Assembly: GCF_004193775.1 (NCBI RefSeq)
Contig: NC_041010.1
Location: 1,426,001 to 1,490,000 of the forward strand
DNA length: 64,000 bases
Source of the DNA: Glycine soja
Lineage: Eukaryota; Streptophyta; Magnoliopsida; Fabales; Fabaceae
Reading direction: 5' to 3'
In this document: positions 12,677 through 25,575 of the stretch, in pieces
Position numbering within the stretch: position 1 is the stretch's first letter
Layout of the letters: the number at the start of each line of letters is the position of its first letter
Notes under the pieces: model-generated
Told to the model about the DNA's origin: nothing
The model's database searches: none
The model's input: only the letters and a program-made list of their open reading frames with translations
Program-made: the position numbers and the translations under genes

Positions 12677-15600
12677 GGACACAAATTGTAGAAGAAACTC
12701 CACTAATATCACACTATGCTCTAAGGCGCTTGTTGCAACTTCTTGAAGCACGGTGCCACATAGAAATACCAGGTTGTAGTGAAAAAGAAGACAAATTTAA
12801 TTTTGTGGAACCCATGGTGAAATGAAGATAGTGAGGTAAGGGTTAATTTAGAGCCACCCAAATGAATATTTTCATCTGAGGATGGATAATGGAGCAGAGT
12901 TTAAATGCATGAGTGTACATCATTAAGCAGGAACATGTGGTGGAGTACAATTGCAAAAACATACAATACTACAAGAAAGTTGATAAATCAAGGTGGATTT
13001 AAGAGCACCATTCGTGCCTTTGTCAGGGAGTTATGACACATAATTAGGGGGAGAACAAACTGAGACGTTAAACGTTAAATTAAGGAAGTAATCACCAACA
13101 TGAACATCAACATCAACATCAACACACTTGTTTTTTTGTTCTCTTAGACAAGGTATACCGTTTGAGGTTGAAGCATCCATGTTACGGTAAAGGTTTGCTT
13201 TTTAGAGAATTGGTTGTAAAAAACAGTAATGGTTTCTGTTGGAATATAGTACAGCATAATGTATGGAAATGAAAGGATTAAAAATACCATTTTATTATTT
13301 GGATTGTATATATTTTTATATTATTCCTATTTTAAAAATATTTATATTTTGTTCAATTTATGTTTATTATCTCATTTTATTATTTTTTTATTGTTTAATA
13401 AAAATTATTATCTCATTCTAAATAGTTTAAATAATAAAATTTAATATTTCTTTAATTTGTTACACTATCTTCTGTCTTTTTTTAAGGTATAAATAGCTCG
13501 CGTTACACTCCTTTTCTATTTGGTAGTGAGAAAAAAATATAGATTGGATGGAAATAGAAAAGAGAAAAATAGATAAAAAAAATTAAAATGAATTTTTGAA
13601 TTGCTTGGTTTGAGAGAAATCAAAAGAAATTTTACCAAAAAAAAAGAAAAATCAAAGAAATATTAAAATGAAGTAACATTGTGAATAGAGAAGTCAAAAA
13701 TGACTCGGATCATCTCAATTAAAAATTGAATCCATTGGGCCCAAAATAATGGTCCAAGTTAGGCTGGTGAAATGTAGGCTTGAAAACTATCAAGCCTATT
13801 TGATTTGGTAAAAGATAAACAAATTAATGCAACAAAAAAAAGTTAACTGGACCTAGTTTGATGGGTTAGACCGAACCAACAAATCATTGATCCATAGGAA
13901 AATCAGGTTAACCAGACTTGTTTTCATACTTTGGTCCATCAGGCCTAACAATCCACTTTAATAGTTTTACTTACAAGTTATTTGGTTTAGATGAAAGATA
14001 AAAGAAATTAAATTAGAAATTCAAGTACCATACCATTTTATTCTTGCATTAAAAAATTTATAACATAATCTCGAATATAACATTTAACACTTATAAATAT
14101 GTGTCAGTCTAATCCATTGTCATTGTATACAATCAATTATTAAAACATGTCACAAGAGTCATATAATCTATTATAATTTTAGTATAATTGATAGGAGACA
14201 AATTGTCTAGGTTGAGTTAAGTTTGATCTAATTCAAGACTCAACCCAATAAACAAACTTGAGTTGGATTGGATTTGTTGACAATTGATAATTGTTGCTGG
14301 AGAAATTAATTGGCATCATACCAACTAATTTTACACTAATTAATCTTAATTGTTGTTGTAATAACAACTAATTTCATACAATTTTATACTACTGGACTTA
14401 AAAAGTATATATGTATATACATAAAAAGTCTCCAGGGAGGGACCTCCCCTTTGTATTTATCCTTAGCTACAAGTATGAAATCAGTTATAAACATAATGAC
14501 AATTGATTGTGCAAAACACAACATGGGAGATCAAACATTGTAAATCGATTGTAAAAAGAAGATAATTGATTATGGGTTACCTTGTATAGCAAATCACACA
14601 ATAGATTAAAGTGAAGAAAAACAATCAAGGTCAGACAAGTTCGCAAAATATTATTGAGTGAGCACAACCAAACAACCAAACAAGAGAACAATGAGCGAAT
14701 TCGAGCTCAAAGACCCCATAGTGAGAAAGAAACTAGCAACCCTGCACACGAGCAAGCCAGGAAGAAAACAGAGATCCTAGCGTAAGGTTATTTTTGGAAA
14801 TGCATATAATATACAACACCCTTACTCATTTGTTGCTATTTCTACTCTCTTTTGTGCAATTGATCCACCACTTTTATACTTTTTATTAATAATTATTTTC
14901 TACCAAACAAGCCTATTTATTTTCCTCTATTCTAATTCCACATTTTTATCCTAATTTATTTATACCAAACAGGGCGTTAAGGACAGAACATTCATTTCAA
15001 AGTTAGATTATTCTAATTAGGGATAAAAAAATATTATTAATAAAATAGTTAGCCAAAATTAATATTTTAAAAATGCATGTAAAATGAAAAAAAAGTTAAG
15101 AAATATATTTTGATTTAGTGTTAAAAAAAGTGAAAAAAAAGTATTAAAATAAAGACTTAAATATATTAGTATTTCATTATATATACTTGATTTTTGTTTT
15201 TTTATCGTTGAGAAGTTTTTATTTTATTTTATTTTGTTCCAAGAAATTTGAAAAGTTTTATTTTTGATCCCATTGTTATGATTTCTTTGTTAATTAGTGA
15301 TGTTAAATTTTTAAAAATAGGATTTGTGATGGTTTTAAAACCGCTAAAATCAATTAAAGGAGAAAAAAAGTTTGAAAACTCATCGTTGTCAGATTGGAAA
15401 ACTTCTGCCGAATATGATGAATCTATTTTGGAAGCTTCATCGTTCTCAGGATTTATTTTGCTTAAAAAAGGGTCCAAATTTGTACCAACCACACCACTAT
15501 CTCACTATATTTTGCCTGAAATTGATTATCGCAATCTAAGTTGTAAAAAATTGTAAATTTAGATTTGAAATGAATAGTGATAACTAGTCAAATATTATAT

Positions 15601-17902
15601 TATCAAATATTTAATAGATATGTCATCACTTAAAGGAAGAATATAAAATAAATTTTTTTAAATATCAAACAATAAACACAATTTTTTTTATCAAGAGATA
15701 AAAAAAAACAAAAGTCAAATATATATTAGAAATGACAAGGATATTTTAGCCTAAAATAAATCATAAATGTAGCTCTAGGTTATATTGTTAATGCTGTACT
15801 TGCTGTTGATGTAGCTCAAGTTTCATTCCCGGGAGTCTTCTAAGTCTCTCTCTTCTGTAATTCAAAAAAAAAAAATCATAAATTAGTGGCACGGTCAAAA
15901 AACCCGTTTTCATAGTGTAGTGGTACATATATAATCAGGATTTTCGACCTCATTTCTCTCACCCCCGAAGTCGCAGTGTATTTAAAATTAAAAAAAAAAC
16001 GGATGTTATTATCTTATTATATTTTGTATTTGTGTAAGGCTACAAATAAATCAGAAAAAGAGACATTTTGAGAAAGAGACCGAGGGTATGATTGGTTTAT
16101 AGGAGAGAAATAAAAAGAAAAAAAAAATAGGAGAGAATATTTTAAATTAAAATAAAGTATAAGAGATATGAGTCTCAAAAAGAATAAAATACAAACTCTC
16201 TCTCCAAACTTATTTCTCTCCATTGAAACAAAAGAACGTAATAGCAATGCTAAAGCAAGAAAATGACTGTACGAGTATGATGTCCACTTGTTGCTTTGTG
16301 TTCCCAATATTCCCAAGTGTCATCTTGTTCCCCTCTTCTTTTCCCCCGGTCATGCAAATGCAGACATTTTTTCAAAAGGACCACTAGTCATAAAAGTATC
16401 TTAATTTCTATTATTAATTTATCCTATTTTGAAGAAAACATTATTAATTTATATTATTTTAATATTTTTTAAAAAATAATATGATTATTTTCTTTAAAAA
16501 AAATGGGTTTGGAATTTGTTTGAGAACACTTGAGAATTTTAGGGGAAAAAAAACTCACGATGTCGTATTTGATGTATTACTTCTCCCGCAATTGTTTATT
16601 TTTTGAATTTAGAAAGTTTAATAGAGAAAGAAAATACTTTAAGAAGATGAAAACATTTATTACACTTCTTTTTCTGATTTTTTATTATTCAATAAATTAC
16701 AAAAACAGGTAATATGAATTTTAGCCATTATTTTTCAGGACATATTTTCATTTTAGTCTCAATATTTTTTTTAACTATCACAGTCTTTTATCTTTGATGG
16801 GAGGGACTATAAACAATGATAAACATAGTTAAGGATTATATTGAGTCATATAAAATCAATATAAATAATAAAACTCTTTCAAGTATTATTTACATACTCA
16901 ACACTCAAACTTAAAACTACCAATTAACTAAAACAAATCTATATCAATTGACACACGTGCTAATGGCCACCATTATGTTTTCAGCACCCCAACTATATGC
17001 AACATTTACAATGTTGAACATTGACACAGTAATAATTCTAGCCATGGTCTACATATGACTTTTGGGATTGGGAACAAAGGATGTACAAGCTATATAATGT
17101 GCTGGCACATGTTATACACACCTCATTTTGGTATGAAGATGGGAGAAAGAAGGGGGAGGAAGCAAAGAGGAGAGGAGGGTGAGGGTGAAAGTGAAAGAAG
17201 TTTGGATATTTCAAAAAGTCCAAAAACAGTTGATGAGTGTAAAGTGTAAAAAGGAGGGTGTAAATACCCACTCATAAATATGTCGAGTAGTATTGTTGTG
17301 GACCATTACTGTAGTCTCTTTAATAAGCTGGCCCAGGGTCTCAGTCGTTTAATCTTGGGCTTTGCTATTCCCATTCGAGCTTTTGCTCTCTCACTCCGTT
17401 GTATGTTTGTTAATTTTAATTTTCAAAAATAACCCTCATGAAAATGAGGGTCTGTTGAACAATATACACAACACAAATGTGTCCCAACTGTATTAGAGGG
17501 GTGCACACTGAATACACAACCAAAACACGTTACCTTTGTAAACCTAAAAACCTTGCCTAGTTTTTGTCATATTCCTAGTGCATTCTCTACCAAATCAGAG
17601 CTTTATTCCTGCAAGCCCCTTTTGATGTCATCAAACAAAAGTCAAATTTGTAAAGTAGGGGAAATGCTAATTGATGTTTATAAGCAATCACTTCTTTTAG
17701 ATGTAAATTCCTAACAGGTAAAGAGAAATTTCAGGGCTTTTTCAAAAACAAAAATTATTAATAGGTAAGAGAATATAACAAAAATTTACAACGTGAAACA
17801 ATAAATTACTTCTACGATAGACCCCCAATGCCTTGTTCAAGTAGATATACATACAAACTCAACAAAAAGTAAAGATGAAGAGTGGATTTCTGGAGTAGGA
17901 CT
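12677..17902. other. Intergenic region between FRO and the DNA glycosylase
   Basis: About 5.2 kb of AT-rich DNA. The first part is the FRO promoter and leader. I see no gene here. Short open frames (such as one at 15248-15556) show no family resemblance and no splice context. Scattered A- and T-tracts and decayed repeat-like patches are present, but no boundaries can be defined. The end near 17903 should include the glycosylase 3' UTR. Confidence 0.55.
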
Positions 17903-19763
17903 TTAGCATTGGCATTTCCGCGATGGTCTCTTCCTCTTGTTTGTAGTGCTTCTCATATTACAAGCAGTTATAAGTTTATAGTCAGAAGAATGCATTTCGT
18001 TCAACTTCCCAAACCTTGTTTCGTAGAAGTCCCATATCTCAGACCTGGTCAAAAGAACTTGAGTAAGGAAATTTACACACCAACAACAAAAATGAAGCTG
18101 AAGATTAGGCTATATTGATTTTACCAGAATGCTAGGAACTGATAGGGCTCATACTTTCCATAAATCTCTTCAAGCTCTCTCTCAATTGTTTTAGAGGTTG
18201 TATATCTGGAATGAACCTGCATTAACACGTCTCATACACATCAAGGGCATTTATAATATAGACAAAATGAAAGAGGAAGCCCAAGACAGCAGCATCACTT
18301 ATTGCTTTAAATATCCAATAGTTTTGGAATCAGCATAGACATAATGAAACATGAAAAGCAAGTAGACATCACCTGTTTTAAGTGTCTAACAGTTTCAGAA
18401 TCCGTTGGAATGACATGGTAATATCCCAAGCACATAAGAACATTGGCACGAGTAAATGGGCCATATCCCCTAATTTGCTTCAGCTGATCATCAAGTTGTT
18501 TATAGTTGGATAAGCATGCATCTTTCGAGAGCTCTTCAAGCTGTCCTAATTGAATTTTGCCTTCAACAATGGCTCGCGCTAGCTCTATTATATAACCTGC
18601 TCTATACCCAAGTCCGCATCGCTTTGCCAGAAAACTCTCATCAAGGTTTGCTAGCTCACTTGGGGATGGAAAATTTCCAGTACGACTAAAATACTCATTT
18701 CCATTAGAGAATTCATGACATGAATCATGTGATCGTAGCTCTTCCGAATCACCATTATCTGTTGTAAGCAAGGTTGTTGCGGTTGAACTTGAAGCAACCA
18801 CGTGGTCAATTTGCAAATTTCCATCCAATTCTAATTTCTTCTTACAAAACATACCCTTTGTTGAAACCTTGTTTCTCCTGGTCTCTTTAGAAGCTGGTGT
18901 TTTGGGGATGAATCCCTCACTCTCACCTTTTGAATTCCCCGACACAGCAATGGTACAAGGCGACCCTTTTTGCAGTTCCAACTGAAGCTCACAAAGAGCC
19001 TGAGCCATGCTCAACGTCCTCGGCCACCTGGAAAAGTTTTGTTTCCACAATGTGAGCAACAGAAAAAGGGAAAACAAAGCGCCTGAGCCATGCTCAACGT
19101 CCGTCAACCCATTTTGCACTTTAAAAAGGAAAACAAAGAACAAAAACACCCCACCAAACAAAGGTCGAGAAAAAGGGTTTTTTTTTCCCCTACAATGTGA
19201 CATTATGACAAACACGTAGTGGACAGTACTCACTGGCAATTACAGAGGAGTATGCACTTGACCATGTCCTCGAACAACGTGGGAGAGCGAAACACCCTTC
19301 CAGAGAAGCTTCTATTTGGATGATCAACCACGTGCAGGCTTCTGAATTCCCTCACAGCCTTCTCTTCCGCTTCGGAGAAACGCAGCATTCGCGAAACCTG
19401 AGCCTAAAAACAGCAACAGCGGAAGAAGCGAAAGAATGAAAACGCGCGAAGCAAAAGTAGCGGTTAGCGGTTACATTGAAAGTTGGGTACCATGATGTGG
19501 TTTTGTTGTTGGGGAGAGAGGGCGTGGGTGGCGTGAACCCTAACGGCGAGGGATTGGGAGTGCTGGGAAAGTGAAACGAGGAAGGAGGAGGGAGAAGAAC
19601 GGAGTGGGCGAATTAGGGTTTTGGAGAGTGGGTCCCAGTGGTTGGGCGGCATCATGAAGAGGCCGTGGCTGCACACTGCTTGCTCCAACTGGAATGGCGA
19701 GGGAAGCTCCATGTCGAAGTCGAACCATTTGTTTCTTTGGAGATGCTTTTGTGACTCCTCCAT
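17903..19763 (-). CDS. HhH-GPD superfamily DNA glycosylase (base-excision repair)
   Basis: Five exons join in frame: 19491-19763, 19234-19403, 18373-19027, 18125-18216 and 17903-18044. They give 443 aa. The helix-hairpin-helix lies at about 330-345 (LKQIRGYGPFTRANVL), followed by the GPD-type loop with the expected catalytic Asp357 (IPTDSETV). The hairpin position that is Lys in OGG1/EndoIII is Phe or Pro here (GYGPF), so a monofunctional, AlkA-like mechanism is inferred. An N-terminal region (about 1-150) with FRSLHVVDHPNRSF and CILLCNC resembles the OGG/AlkA beta-rich half. A Ser/Thr-rich linker (about 165-255) separates the two halves. The C-terminus is basic (KRKRPSRK), a plausible nuclear signal. 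The substrate cannot be told from sequence. The product is probably nuclear. Intron 2 holds a partial copy of the exon 3 start. Confidence 0.9.
18991..19102. repeat. 29-bp duplication spanning the start of glycosylase exon 3
   Basis: The segment at 18991-19019, inside exon 3 (tgagccatgctcaacgtcc and upstream bases), recurs at 19074-19102 inside intron 2 with one mismatch in 29. The copies are 83 bp apart and in the same orientation. The intronic copy lacks the upstream acceptor. Confidence 0.9.
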
Positions 19764-22700
19764 TAGAGGATTCAGAAATTTTCTCTCTTTCTCTTCAATT
19801 CATTTACCAACATGTTTGTTGCAACCATTATGAGAAAGTGTTGGAACGTGGAAACAGGTCTTGTTGATCGCCAAATTCAACGTCAGAATACAATTCCACA
19901 ACTTGAAAACACAAACTCATAATCACCCCAAACAGACCCTTAGTCCATCATATAACTTAACCGGCTCCCTTTTCAATTCATTTGGCCAAACTAAATTAAA
20001 AAATAAACAAAAAAGAGAGGAAATATCTTAAAATATTAGAAACAACAGGTAGGATGCAGAAAATGTGTCATATTAAAGTTTTGTTAGAAAGTATGTTTAT
20101 ATTTAGTATTTGATGGGGCTAAAAAAGCAAGAAAATAAAGGAAAAAGTAGGTTTAAAATTATTTAAGAAAATTTTGAAGTTAAACTATTTAAGTAATATA
20201 CATAATATATTATTATATTAAATATTATTATTTTTTAAAATTCTATATTTATTAATTTATTTGAAAATTTAAATTTATTAAAATACGTTTTAAGTTCATT
20301 AACTTATTTTACAAGTTTATTTCAAAAATGTTATTATAAAATAGAGCTGTGATGAAGTGAAATAAAGTTTTAACAAAAAGAGGTTAGTGATTATATATTA
20401 TTAGTGGAAAATTGTTTTATACTTATAAATAAATAAATTTTTATCCTACCACATCAGATAATATATATTATTTTTATTAAATTGAAAATAAAAGAAAAAT
20501 CCCAAAAGTTGTTATGTGTTGCGCTTGCACTTTGTGATAGTGTTATTAAAATCGGGTCAAACCGACCAATCCAACTGGTTGATCCGAAAGCTGAACTCAT
20601 AGTCGGGCCGAATCCAGTATTTCATAAGGTCATGCAATGCGACTTGTGTCACTTCATCAAACCGGTAAAAATTGGTGTATTTGCTCAAATTGAATCGTGT
20701 GAGAATCAGTCATATTATTCAAAATTTTAATTTTTTTGTCAATTCTAAAGTTTCTGTGACTTCACGTCACTTTCAAGTCCCATTATAGATGTCACCTAGC
20801 CTAAAATGGTTGCACCTTTAGAAAATTGCCAAAACCCAAAAAACCCTAAAATGGGTTTCGAACCCTGCACCTTGCCTCACGTAAGTACTGAACTTTCCCA
20901 CTATGTCAATTTTTTCTAAGGTCATGTACCGTACTATGAACTATTAACACTGACACGACACGAACACGGACACGTGGACACCTGTAATGTCCAAAATATA
21001 GAACATAGTACGGGTGTCGTGTCGGTGTCAGACACTGACACGGACACGTGTCGGACACCGAACACGACAAAGAGATGGAGTGTCCGTGCTTCATAGGCAC
21101 CGTATATACCTACCCAAGCTAGAGAGAATTGCAAATTAGTTATACTTATGCTTGTGAATCTGTTGAGAATATTTATGGATTAACTGTTTCTGTTTGTCTA
21201 TGTTTGCATTTTCCCGTCAGATATGAGAATATCATTTGCTAAAGTTTCATAACTTCAACAATTATGTTAATTATATATTTTTAAATTTTTTTAATACATA
21301 CTAGAACAAATAGGATCAATCACTAATCTTATCTATCGGTTCAACTAATGATCTATCAAATCTTTATCGTGACCAAATCAAAACCAATTTTGACAATATT
21401 TCTGCGTGATTCTCTATTTTGCTACCTCCCAATTGACAATTCTATGTTGGACAATCATTAGTAAGCATTGCTAATAACACCAACCTACTTCATGGCTTAA
21501 ACTTATTTCACCACACCGAGCTATTGTTACTTTTTCATGTAAAATTTATTTAAGTTATAAAACTTATATAATTTAGATGAACTTGTCTTAAAAGAAAATG
21601 AAGATTACCTTAAAGGATAATCAACATTTGGGGTAAAATCCAGGAAGTTATATTCATCATTGAAAGAATTCATTTTGATAAAAATTGATGTTTTCAATGA
21701 CTATATTAAAACACATGTGTAACTTAAAAGCGCTCGTGAACAAAACTGTTTTGAATTTTGAAATATCAGTTGAAACAGTTATGAAAGAAGTTATATGAAG
21801 TCATCAAGTAACATTAGATGTGTATTTAGTAATAATGTTGCATATGTTTAGAAATCATAGAATTCAACCGTGTTAGTGTTAGAAGTTTACTAATAAGACT
21901 TTTGATGATCAATTTTCGATGGATTAAATCATTGTCACTTAATTCTTTAAACACCAACAATGCCACGTATCAAAATTACCTACTCGTTCAAAAGGTCATC
22001 TTATATATATTCATTCTCACTTTTAATAAATTCATGCTTTTATTTTATTTTATTGCATATTTCTAAACTCTTTACTTCTTTCAATCTTTATTTTTGGTTG
22101 TGGTTAGAATTACTATCAAACCATTTTATGATAATTAAAATTATCTATGAATATTTTTATTGAAATCATGGTCACTATATGTATTAAATATTAAATAATT
22201 CTCTAATAAATTAAAAATTATGAAATTGTTTGTTTGATGAAAAATAACTTAAATTAAAAATAAATTTTATGTCTCATTTTTAAATATTTATTTATTAATA
22301 GAGTCATTTAATAAAAATTACTCTTTTATAATAATATATCATTTTTAAAAAATAAGTACAATTTTTACAATTAACACTTATATTTATCCTTCTGCTTGGT
22401 TTTTGTTAATTAAGTCACCAAGTCAATTCGAACCTCATTCTTAAAATTTAAATATAATATCAAAAAGTTTATAATACTCACATGTTTAATTCAATCGATT
22501 TAACTAGATGCTTTTATAAGAAGAAATTAGTGTATTCATCTTCCTTCTCAATTAACAACCTCAATATATGAATCATATGAAATTTTTACAATGAATATTT
22601 GGACGAATTAGTTTTCGTACCTAACATAATTTTCCGTAGTTAATATGAAGGCCTGGGCGTGTTGTTGCTTGCTGTCCGCAGGTTGTACTTAATTAATTAG

Positions 22701-23389
22701 CTTTTCTATATATATAATTACTTTTTTAAAAACTTCCAAACGTTGGAAGGTGGTAATTTTTTTTTTATCTTTTCCTTCCAATCCAGGGCTCATCTGTCAT
22801 TTACTTTGCTGCCCATCCAAACCGAGCCTTACTCCTTCATAATAAATGAGCTGAAAAAAAAATAAAATATAAAAAAGTATAAGACATAAGTATAGAAACT
22901 GTACAACAACAAAAAAAGACATAAATAGAGAAAAATCAGAATTCCCTCTTGCTGTATTTTTTTTTATTCTTGATTAGACTATGGACTTTTTCGATTAGAC
23001 CTCTTGTTGACTGTTGTATTATGAAAAAGAAATAGGCAAATTCAGCGAAACGTGAAATTTCATTGTCATTGTGCTACACTGAAAATTCTAGGTTTAAATT
23101 ATTGGACATTTTTACGGTATTTTTCGCATCTGCCAAAGATCAATTTTGTCAAATACCACATGACCTACATGGGAAAATTTCAAACATGTGGTGGAAAATA
23201 AGATGACGCTTCATTGTATGGAATATTTGGTCTACAAGAAATAAAGTTATTTTTAAAAGACATTGGAGGTGGAAAATTTATTTGAACCAAACACATTTTG
23301 TTTTACTCAATTTTTGTCTGCATCATTTTTTATCAATTTGTTAGATTCACAAACATTTGGTGTTACTGAGAATCAACCTCACTCATATT
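19764..23389. other. Intergenic region upstream of the glycosylase
   Basis: The first few hundred bases upstream of 19763 are the glycosylase promoter side. A GC-richer patch at about 20535-20700 (gggtcaaaccgac..., gtcgggccgaatcc) looks like a decayed repeat common in legumes. A MITE lies at 20934-21096. The rest is AT-rich and I see no gene in it. Confidence 0.5.
20934..21096. mobile_element. GACAC-rich hAT-like MITE with two G-boxes
   Basis: The 163-bp element starts CTATGAA and ends TTCATAG. It is flanked by 8-bp repeats gtaccgta (20926-20933) and gcaccgta (21097-21104) with one mismatch. The interior is filled with alternating GACACG/CGTGTC units, so each arm can fold. It contains CACGTG at 20971-20976 and 21045-21050. 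It lies about 1.2 kb upstream of the glycosylase start. Confidence 0.8.
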
Positions 23390-25575
23390 GGAGTACTCCT
23401 TCAGCATAGCCTAGCTCATCAACCTAAGCAAATGAGCTTGAGTTTACATCAGAGCTTGTCTTACATAACCAACAACTCGATTCTTTTAATGAGGACAAAA
23501 ATGAAATTCTACGCAATCAACTCCAGGAAAATCATGAGGAAGAAACTCAACATGTTTCTCCAATAACAATTGTACCACCATACTATATGCCACCACACAT
23601 GCATAATGTTGACCTTGAATCTAATTTTGAAGATTCTAATATGGTTATACGTTAGATCGCGAAGAAATCCAACATCCGGTGTGGAGTTTCTTTGAAGGGA
23701 TGCATTTTCAAACAAAAGAAAAAATATAACATTCTTTGTAATAGTATCATGTGAGCAAATGAGCTAACTACAAGACACAACTATCAAACTCAACAAAGCT
23801 AATTATCATTTGAGATGTCAATGGTTGTGCTGAGAGGTGTAAGACAACATACATCCTTGCAAGAAGTGAGAAATAAGAAAGCTCTGTTAACTATATACAT
23901 GTTCAAATCTAGCAATCTCACAAGATCATGTGAAGTTGTCTTATCTGCTAATTAGTAAAAGCATTCATATGTTGATTGAAAAGGATCCATCAATTTTAGT
24001 GTCAACCTTGATGGCACATGTCAAAAGCACTAAAGGATACATTATCACGTACAAGAAAGCATGGTTAGCAAAGCAAAAGGTCATTGAAAATATCTATGAC
24101 AATTGAAAAAGACCATTCCACGATTTACTGAGATTGTTGCAAGCTATGCAACAATTTATTCTTGCTATGGTCATGGAGAAGTAAACATTGCCAATGCCAC
24201 CACAAGAAGGTTAAACAATATAGGGTTTCATGAAATTTTATCATCTTTTTTGGAGTTTCAGACTATGTATTGATAGGTTTTAATATTGCAAACACGTGGT
24301 TCAGGTTTATGGAACATGGTTGTACGGTAAGTACAAGGGAACCCTCCTTGTGGCAGTTGCACAAGATGTCAACTATGAAATCTTCCAATAGCCTTTGTCG
24401 TTGTTAAGGGTGAAATAGCGAAAGCATGACTCTTCTTCCTCAAAAATTTAAAAAGGCATGTCACCCCACAAGATGGTTTATGTTTGATTTCAGATAGACA
24501 CGAATCAATAAAAAGTGTCTACCCTAGACATGATAGTGGGTGAGCGACCCAGAATTCTATGCATGTGTTTTGCATTTGATACATTGCATAGAATTACATG
24601 AGGAGGTAGAAGAACAATGACCTCAGAAAACTAATTATCAATATGGGTGAGTGCCAAACTTTTTTCTCTTCATATTAAATATCACTTAATTTTGTATTAT
24701 TCATAATATTGAAATTGTATGTTTATAATTACTCAACATATGCAAGGACAAAGTCCATGTTCAATCACTACTATAACAATATGAAGGAGGAAGCAATTGG
24801 TGATCGAGAAATTAATTGGCTAAAGAAGATTCCGTGAGAAAAGTAGACTCTTGCATATGATGGTGGCCGACAATGGGGACACATAACGACCAATCTTGCT
24901 GAGTCAATTAATTTGGTACAAAATTAACAAGAAATCTGTCAATAAGTGCACTTGTAAAATCAACCTACACAAGGTGTAATGCATTGTTCAACCAAAAAGG
25001 GAGAGAAATCGTAGCAATGATTACATTCGACCAAGTTTATACACAAGTACTAAACAAAACTATGAAAGACGCACAAAGAAAGACAAACTTTCACATTGTT
25101 CTTGAGTTCAATCGATGCGACACATAATTCTTAGTCCAAGAGATAATTAACCCGATAGAAATTTGACCCGCTGAAAATTTCATGATCAAGCTGGATCAAA
25201 AGTGGTGTGAATGTGAAAAATTCCAAAAAGTGCACATGTCTTGTTCTCTTGTTGTTACTGCTTGTAAGCATGCTCACCATGAGTATATGGAATACATACA
25301 TCCTATGTATACATTGGAAAGTGTCTCCAACGTATACAAATGATTGTTTAGAGAATTACACAACATAGCATATTGGTTACCGCGTCATGAGTCAAGAATT
25401 TGCACTGACTAAGAGAAGAAAAGAAATTCTAAAGGTCATCATGTCTCCTCTCGTATACACATCGAAATTGATATCCGAGAATTGAGTAAACCAAAACAAT
25501 ATTTCATGTGTCGCATCTCAGGTCATTCAAAAAACAAATGTCCCCACCGTGTAGGCTCAAGCCAACAATGTTAAG
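23390..25575 (+). pseudogene. Decayed Mutator-like (MULE) transposase
   Basis: Translating the plus strand in shifting frames shows the landmarks of a plant MURA-type transposase in order. Near 23.4-23.65 kb there is an acidic N-terminal region. At about 23.8 kb there is an FLYWCH/FAR1-like patch (YHLRCQW). At about 24.1-24.5 kb the DDE-domain pieces appear (FTEIVASYATIYSCYGHGE; PIAFVVVKGE; PQDGLCLISDRHESI). At about 24.8-24.9 kb the family signature LAYDGGRQWGHITTNLAESIN occurs. At about 25.2 kb there is a SWIM zinc finger (CECEKFQ...CSLVVTACKH), and at about 25.5 kb a CCHC-like knuckle (CRISGHSKNKCPH). At least ten in-frame stops and several frameshifts break it, so it cannot encode a working transposase. 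The terminal inverted repeats could not be placed. Confidence 0.85.

Noticed and set aside
12677..12751. N-terminal extension of the FRO protein from the Met at 12751
   Set aside because: It adds 25 residues unlike FRO6/FRO7 starts. The inner Met at 12676 gives the expected leader.
15248..15556. 102-codon open frame on the plus strand
   Set aside because: No family resemblance, no splice or promoter context, and a mirrored open frame on the other strand suggests chance.
15890..15990. tRNA-like 'tagtgtagtgg...ttttcgacctc' near 15.9 kb
   Set aside because: The A/B-box resemblance is weak, with no acceptor stem. At best a decayed SINE.
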